This document shows positions 59,521 through 64,000 of a DNA stretch of 64,000 nt, one piece after another. This stretch comes from Malus domestica (taxonomy: Eukaryota > Streptophyta > Magnoliopsida > Rosales > Rosaceae). The translations under genes and the position numbers were made by a program. Below the pieces are notes generated by a model, which searched no databases, was not told the origin of the DNA, and worked only from the letters and a program-made list of their open reading frames with translations. The stretch covers positions 38,145,001 through 38,209,000 of the forward strand of contig NC_091671.1 of assembly GCF_042453785.1 (NCBI RefSeq). Reading direction: 5' to 3'. Each line of letters starts with the position of its first letter. The stretch's first letter is position 1.

Positions 59521-60564
59521 GATGATGGGTGTTTAAGTCGTGCGGGGAATATGGAAACCACTGAGCATGTTCTAAGGGATTGACCCATGGCAGCGGCTGT
59601 ATGGTTTTCTAGTTTAGGTTTGAGAGTGCAGCAATTTAGAAGGATGAGCATGCGGGATTGGTTGATTCAGTTGGTACAAAGTTCTTCCTCGCATACTTTT
59701 GATATGTGTCTCGTGCTTATTTGGACACTTTGGAGGACAAGAAATGAGTTGGTTTAGAATGGAACTCAACTACCACCGAGGGAGGTTGGAATTCGTGCAG
59801 AAGGTTGGTTATTAGAATATAAGAAGCGGCACTCACCACAAGTGAAGAAAATTGATCGAACCAATCATCGATGGAATAAACCTGACGACGGTTGGTTTAA
59901 ATGCAATTTTGATAGGTCAATGGGACGAAAGGTCGAAGCGGGGAGGTGTGGGAGTGGTAATCAGGAGCAGCGCGGGAGTTTTCACTGCTGCATTGTCGAG
60001 ACCAGTAAGGGCAGCGACGTCGGCACTACATATGCAGCTTCTTGCTGGGCGTGGTGCAGTTTTGTTTTTCTAGCTGGTCTGTCCAAGTGGGACGAAGGTG
60101 GTCTTCGAAGGAGATTCAATTCTTACTATTGCTGCTATGAATAATCAAGGAAATCAGATTGAGGATTGTTCTTCTCTGGGGCCTTTGTTTAACGATCTCC
60201 GTGAGTTCCTTACCGTTATTCCCCAGAAGAAACTAAGTCATATTAGAAGGGAGGCCAATCAGGTGGCGCACCGTCTTGCTCGCGTGGGGATTGGTTCAAG
60301 CCAAGAGTTAATTTGGCACGGGGAGCCCCCAGGTTTTATTATGGATGCTCTTTTAGAAGACATGTCTGCTTGATCGAATTTTACTTAGCTGTGTGAGTAT
60401 AGAAAACTATTAGTTGATTGTTAGGTGTGTGACACTCTTTTTCCTTTCGAACGGGTTGAAAGCTCTTGCAAAGTTTTTATCGAGGCCTATGTATGTACTG
60501 CTATCTTTCTATTTGTAAGCTTCATTTCATTTTAATGAATATCATACTTTTTCTTAAAAAAAAA
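59521..60564 (+). mobile_element. L1-type LINE 3' fragment with RNase H domain and poly-A tail
   Basis: Plus-strand frames show a zf-RVT-like region (NMETTEHVLRD), then DGWFKCNFD at the start of the plant RNase H (RVT_3) domain, GGVGVVIRSSAGVF, then FEGDSILTIAAMNNQ and KKLSHIRREANQVAHRLAR. The sequence ends in a poly-A run at 60556-60564. Stops and frame changes show it is dead, and the 5' end is truncated, as usual for L1 insertions. In unit 1 the flanking bases are continuous (AAAAATCAGATTAATATC), which dates the insertion after the duplication. Confidence 0.8.
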
Positions 60565-60887
60565 GGAAAATCAGATTAATATCTTAATAAAGTATGGACT
60601 GATACCAGATTTTGCCTTCTACTATTAATTACACGATTCTGATAACATTCTAGGACTACTACTTGAGACTTGAGAGGATGCGTTCGGATACTTATTTCTA
60701 ATTCTATGTATGTGGAGCAACCCTAGCTAATTAATACAATATTAATTGTTTAAATCTACACACGTTTCAATTAAGCCTATAAATACAATGACACAAAAAT
60801 GACAATTACACGTCTAGATTATTTTTAAGATTTTCTACTTCTCTCAAATATATTTCGCTTTCTCTGAAATTTAATTGTAAAGTTGAA

Positions 60888-62121
60888 ATGGCCAAAAATT
60901 TGTCCCTCCTGGGTCTTTTAATCATTTTAGTTGTTCTTGGTTCAGCTAATTGATCTCTTATAGCCCTTTTTTGTTGACTATTATACGCAAATTGATTGTT
61001 GATCAATTTCTCTCAAACTTGAGTTATCAAACAATGTATTTGATAAAACTCAATGAGATTAAAAATAAGCTAAAATTTCAACAAACGTTATCGCATCATT
61101 TCTTAAATGCATTATGTTTTATTTTGCAAGCAGTGGATAGGGCATTTTTCTCAATCTATTGCCCCCGATTTATAAAAATTTTCGTCTCTTAAATTAGTAA
61201 TATCATTTGTAATGAAAAGAATAAGTTTTATTTGAATGCTTAACTGTGATTTGTGTTGCTTCCGATCAGTGTTCTAAAAAACGGCCTAGGCGTTGGGCGG
61301 AGGGTGGCTAAGGTGTTTTTTTGCAAAACGGTGGGAAAAAGGGGATGGGCTCTAGGCGGCGCCTAGACAGGCTGGGTGGCCTAAGTGGTTTTTTTTTTTT
61401 TTTTGAAATTGAAAAAAAAAATCCTATTGTTATTCTAACTTTCTAAGTTCTTGTTCCCTACATGTGCCTATATTTTTACCTTGAAATTTTGTTAATTTTA
61501 TAGAATAGGTGTGTATCAACTTAAATTCCGGGATGTTAAAGACAATTACTATATTTCCTTATTTTCCTCCTAGTTTGCATTTTATGTGGTTTTAAATTGT
61601 GAACTTGTTGTACATGTGTCATCCTACAATACTCCTTACTATGGTTATATGGCATATATGCTTAATATGTTTTTAAATTTTGGACTTGTTGGATACTCTT
61701 TTTGCATTTTATCGTTCTTTTATTATCTTATCCTTAGATTTCATACAAGTTTATTTTTTTGTAAGTGTCAATATACACTTATTTACAAGAAATTTACTTA
61801 GATCCGCCTAGGCGCTAGCATGCCGCCCGACTAGCGCCTAACGTTTTTTAGAACCTTGCTTTGGATATGGTGGCGATGAGACTTATGGATATCAATATTA
61901 GTAATGGCTTCTGCACGTCGGTGGAATTAGATGTGCCGTGTGCAAATGCAGGGCAGGACAAACCATGCTTAGATAGATGTACCTCCAAATTTCCTGGATC
62001 CAGTAACAAAGACCAGTCACAGTGTGGATATGTCCTTGGGCAAGGTATTGGAATTGGAGTGTTGAGTGCTAAATTGCTCATGCTATTCTTCTCAGTCGTG
62101 TGTTTTTTCATGGATTATTAA
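60888..62121 (+). pseudogene. Defensin-like pseudogene, tandem copy
   Basis: Exon 1 (60888-60945) still encodes MAKNLSLLGLLIILVVLGS, but the intron donor is CT instead of GT (60946-60947). The acceptor is TG instead of AG (61257-61258). Exon 2 is cut after eight bases by a hAT MITE (61267-61858) and resumes at 61867. Near the 3' end a ~20-bp deletion relative to 58343-58362 removes the RCTCTHPC cysteines, so the frame reads on to 62121 through unrelated sequence. The promoter TATA box is retained. Confidence 0.88.
61267..61858. mobile_element. hAT MITE in the pseudogene exon
   Basis: The ends CAGTGTTCTAAAAAACG and CAAGGTTCTAAAAAACG (reverse complement) are flanked by CTTCCGAT and CTTTGGAT, an 8-bp duplication with two mismatches. 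Subterminal GCCTAGGCG and AGGCGGCGCCTAG motifs are mirrored at both ends. No transposase. Confidence 0.75.
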
Positions 62122-62514
62122 TATTAGGGTAAATATCAGTTTACTACCCTCAAGTTTCATGGTTTTCAACATTTGGTACATGAAGTTTTTTTTGTCCCAG
62201 AGTCATACCTAAAGTGTTAATTTTGGGACAGTTTCATACATCCGTTAGTCTAGCTGTTAAATTAGCCGTTAACTGGTGATGTGGTGCTCACGTGGACAAT
62301 GACTAGGTGCCACATGTCATAGAGGCCCACATAAATATTAAAAAAAAAAATTCTGGGCTTAACCTCGACCCCTTCCGTCCCTTCTTTCTGCACACCCACC
62401 CTTAACTCCCAATCCCCTCCCTCCATTCTCTCATCTGCGACAAACCACGACCCCAAAGAAATCTCTTTCCTTCTCTGTACCAAATTCAAACAATGGCGGA
62501 AGGTCACAGATGGA

Positions 62515-62961
62515 ATGGAAGGTTTCAGATCCAGATCGTGCGGTCACAGAAAGTCGCAGATGGAGAGCTACAATGGCTCTCAGGTGCTACAATGCCTCAT
62601 ACGTGGCGTTTGTGCACCGCAACAGCAACAAACCCAGGCGGGAAACAACGGCAAGAAGATCAGGAAGGGGAAGTCGGCGAACGGGTCGGTGACAAAGAGC
62701 TGGAGCCTGAGTGATCTAGAGATACAGAGGAAGAAGAGGGTGGCAAGCAATAAGGTGTATACGGTGGAAGGGAAACTTAAAGGGTCGCTACAGAAGAGAT
62801 TCATGCGGAGAGGGTGTACAGATGAGAGAAGGGAGATAGGAGGTCAGGTGGAGAGAGAACGGACGAAGGGTTGGGTGGGTGAGAGAAGGGGTGGAGGGTT
62901 GGGTGGGATTGGAGGGATGGAGGGTTTGGGTGGGATCGTCGGAGGGGGGGTTAGGGTGTGA
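62515..62961 (+). pseudogene. DUF3511-domain gene fragment captured by the element
   Basis: The plus frame begins MEGFRSRSCGHRKSQMESYN and contains the DUF3511 core KSWSLSDLEIQRKKRVASNK then VYTVEGKLKGSLQKRF. Family members are ~100-aa plant proteins of unknown function that normally continue with a Trp/Tyr-rich tail. Here similarity stops at about residue 93 and the frame runs on through Gly/Arg-rich sequence to 62961, so the C-terminus is missing. It lies between the two arms of a transposon, hence probably captured. Whether it is expressed is unknown. Confidence 0.65.
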
Positions 62962-63132
62962 GGTAGAAGAAGGATGGTGTTTTTTTTTTCTTTTTCTAAT
63001 TTGTATATATTTTTTTAATATCCACGTGCTACCCAGTCATTGTCCATATGGGTGCCACGTCATCAATTAATGGCTAATTTAACAGCCAGACTAACAAATG
63101 TATGAAACTGTCCCAAAATTAACACTTTAGGT

Positions 63133-63960
63133 TAGGGGTGGGCACTTAGAACCGAAAATCGAAATCGAAACATGAACCAAATCGAACCACACTGAACAGT
63201 TTGGTTTTGTGGTTTTGAAATAGTTTCGGTTTTGAAACCGAACCGCAACATAGAAAACGGTTTGGTTTCGGTTTTGGCTTTTGAAAACCGTATTGAAATC
63301 GAACCGCATCGCAAATATTAATAAACATTTAATTAAATGTTCATATTAGATTTCATATTTTAATTGTTGTTTGTTAGAATCCATACACTCAGTGCAGACT
63401 CAACCACACAAGAATATTATCATCCATCACTTTTTTTTGTTCATTAACTTGAAGAACCTCTGTTATTTTATACCATCACACACACACACACATATATGTA
63501 CAAGGGTGGACTAATCTTGTTATCAAGAGTCGAACAATGATCTAATGAAGTCCACTCATTTGAAGCATGATATCACATATTCTAGTATGAAAGTTTCACT
63601 CACGTTAAATGAATTCAAAGTTATTCAACTTGTTTTATGTTACACCTTGTATGGGATACCCTTTTGTTGCACAAACATGTTTGAACATCACAATTGCATT
63701 CAACATGCTAATTGTTTACATAACAAATGTCTTTTTCCTATTGCTACTGGGAAATGCTTATTAATATGCTAAATTGCAAATTGTAAACTTTTTTCTTAAA
63801 AACCAAACCGAAACCGTTTGAAACCTCACCTCACTGAACCAAACGGTTTGGTTTCATTTCGGTTTTGGCATCAAAACCGCACCGAACCAACCACAAAATT
63901 TTTCGGTTTTGGTTTCGGTTTCACTCAAAACCGCACCAAACCAAACCGTGCCCACCCCTA
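63133..63960. mobile_element. hAT MITE with perfect 13-bp termini (828 bp)
   Basis: It starts TAGGGGTGGGCAC, its end is the exact reverse complement (GTGCCCACCCCTA), and it is flanked by CTTTAGGT at 63125-63132 and 63961-63968. Subterminal regions are packed with short AACCGAAACCG / CGGTTTTGGTTT repeats in both orientations. No coding sequence; the centre has a CA/TA run. Confidence 0.85.
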
Positions 63961-64000
63961 CTTTAGGTATGAGTCTGGGACAAAAAAAAACAACTTTATG

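Larger units (their letters stand above)
58785..62115 (+). repeat. Segmental tandem duplication, unit 2 (interrupted)
   Basis: Matches 56565-58435 in order, with inserts at 59521-60564 (L1 fragment) and 61267-61858 (hAT MITE). It lacks the intron MITE of unit 1. Confidence 0.8.
62125..64000. mobile_element. Inverted-repeat element carrying captured gene sequence, runs off the window
   Basis: The left arm (62170-62310: TTTTGTCCCAGAGTCATACC...TTAATTTTGGGACAGTTTCA...GTTAAATTAGCC) is mirrored at 63045-63130 and, after a nested hAT MITE, at 63961-64000 (CTTTAGGTATGAGTCTGGGA). The interior contains a DUF3511 gene fragment. Pack-MULE or similar is the likely class; the right end lies beyond the window. 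Confidence 0.7.

Noticed and set aside
1..64000. CRISPR arrays, operons, bacterial defence systems, tRNA or rRNA genes
   Set aside because: None seen; the tandem repeats present are transposon sub-repeats or satellites, and I recognised no tRNA or rRNA cores by eye. A tRNA scan would be needed for certainty.

Overview
This is nuclear DNA from a flowering plant, a woody eudicot. The evidence is intron-containing genes with GT-AG (and one GC-AG) splice sites, CT/GA and TA microsatellites, seed-storage and defensin-like genes, and a very dense, nested load of Ty1-copia, RTE- and L1-type LINE, hAT, CACTA and MITE sequences. Several repeats (a gag-like ORF with a DLNL motif, a ~155-bp MITE ending in GTTAAAGTTCCC, an RTE LINE with a TTG tail) resemble repeats I associate with apple and pear (Rosaceae, Maleae). 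That assignment is recall and inference, not a search result.

Five genes look intact. (1) 19580-22597 (+) is a ten-exon type I inositol polyphosphate 5-phosphatase of 558 aa. (2) 38101-40449 (-) is an intronless 782-aa organellar pentatricopeptide-repeat protein of the At1g03100 type. (3) 49031-52385 (-) is a four-exon vicilin (7S globulin) seed storage protein of 517 aa, with an apparent GC-AG first intron and RY and ABRE seed-promoter motifs. (4) 53764-55306 (-) is a five-exon mitochondrial-type ribosomal protein uL24 (KOW domain) of 159 aa. (5) 57601-58366 (+) is a two-exon, eight-cysteine defensin-like secreted peptide of 95 aa. A tandem copy of the last at 60888-62121 is dead: both splice sites are mutated, a hAT MITE sits in exon 2 and the last cysteines are deleted. 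These genes show no operon-like or pathway relationship; they are islands between repeats.

Layout. 1-1051: 3' end and LTR of a copia element. 2840-4547: remnant of a CACTA (En/Spm-type) element. 5560-14840: an inverted-repeat element into which an RTE LINE inserted (13-bp target duplication at 6285-6297 and 13854-13866); that LINE now contains a 3.5-kb repeat here called family X. 16590-17180: ~165-bp tandem repeats. 18750-22600: phosphatase gene. 24877-29303: several MITEs and a solo LTR with GAGAG target duplication. 32584-36200: a complete but decayed hAT element with an 8-bp duplication. 36794-36928: possible FLZ zinc-finger exon. 38101-40800: PPR gene. 41020-43745: a three-level nest (MITE, hAT, solo LTR). 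44541-48211: a second family X copy, inverted relative to the first, again abutting an RTE LINE. 49031-55306: vicilin and uL24 genes. 56565-62121: duplicated defensin-like unit interrupted by an L1 fragment. 62125-64000: an inverted-repeat element carrying a DUF3511 gene fragment and itself hit by a hAT MITE.

I found no CRISPR, operon or novel defence system. The most informative features are the nested insertions, which can be dated relative to each other from their target duplications, the family X-LINE chimera, and the step-by-step decay of the duplicated defensin-like gene.
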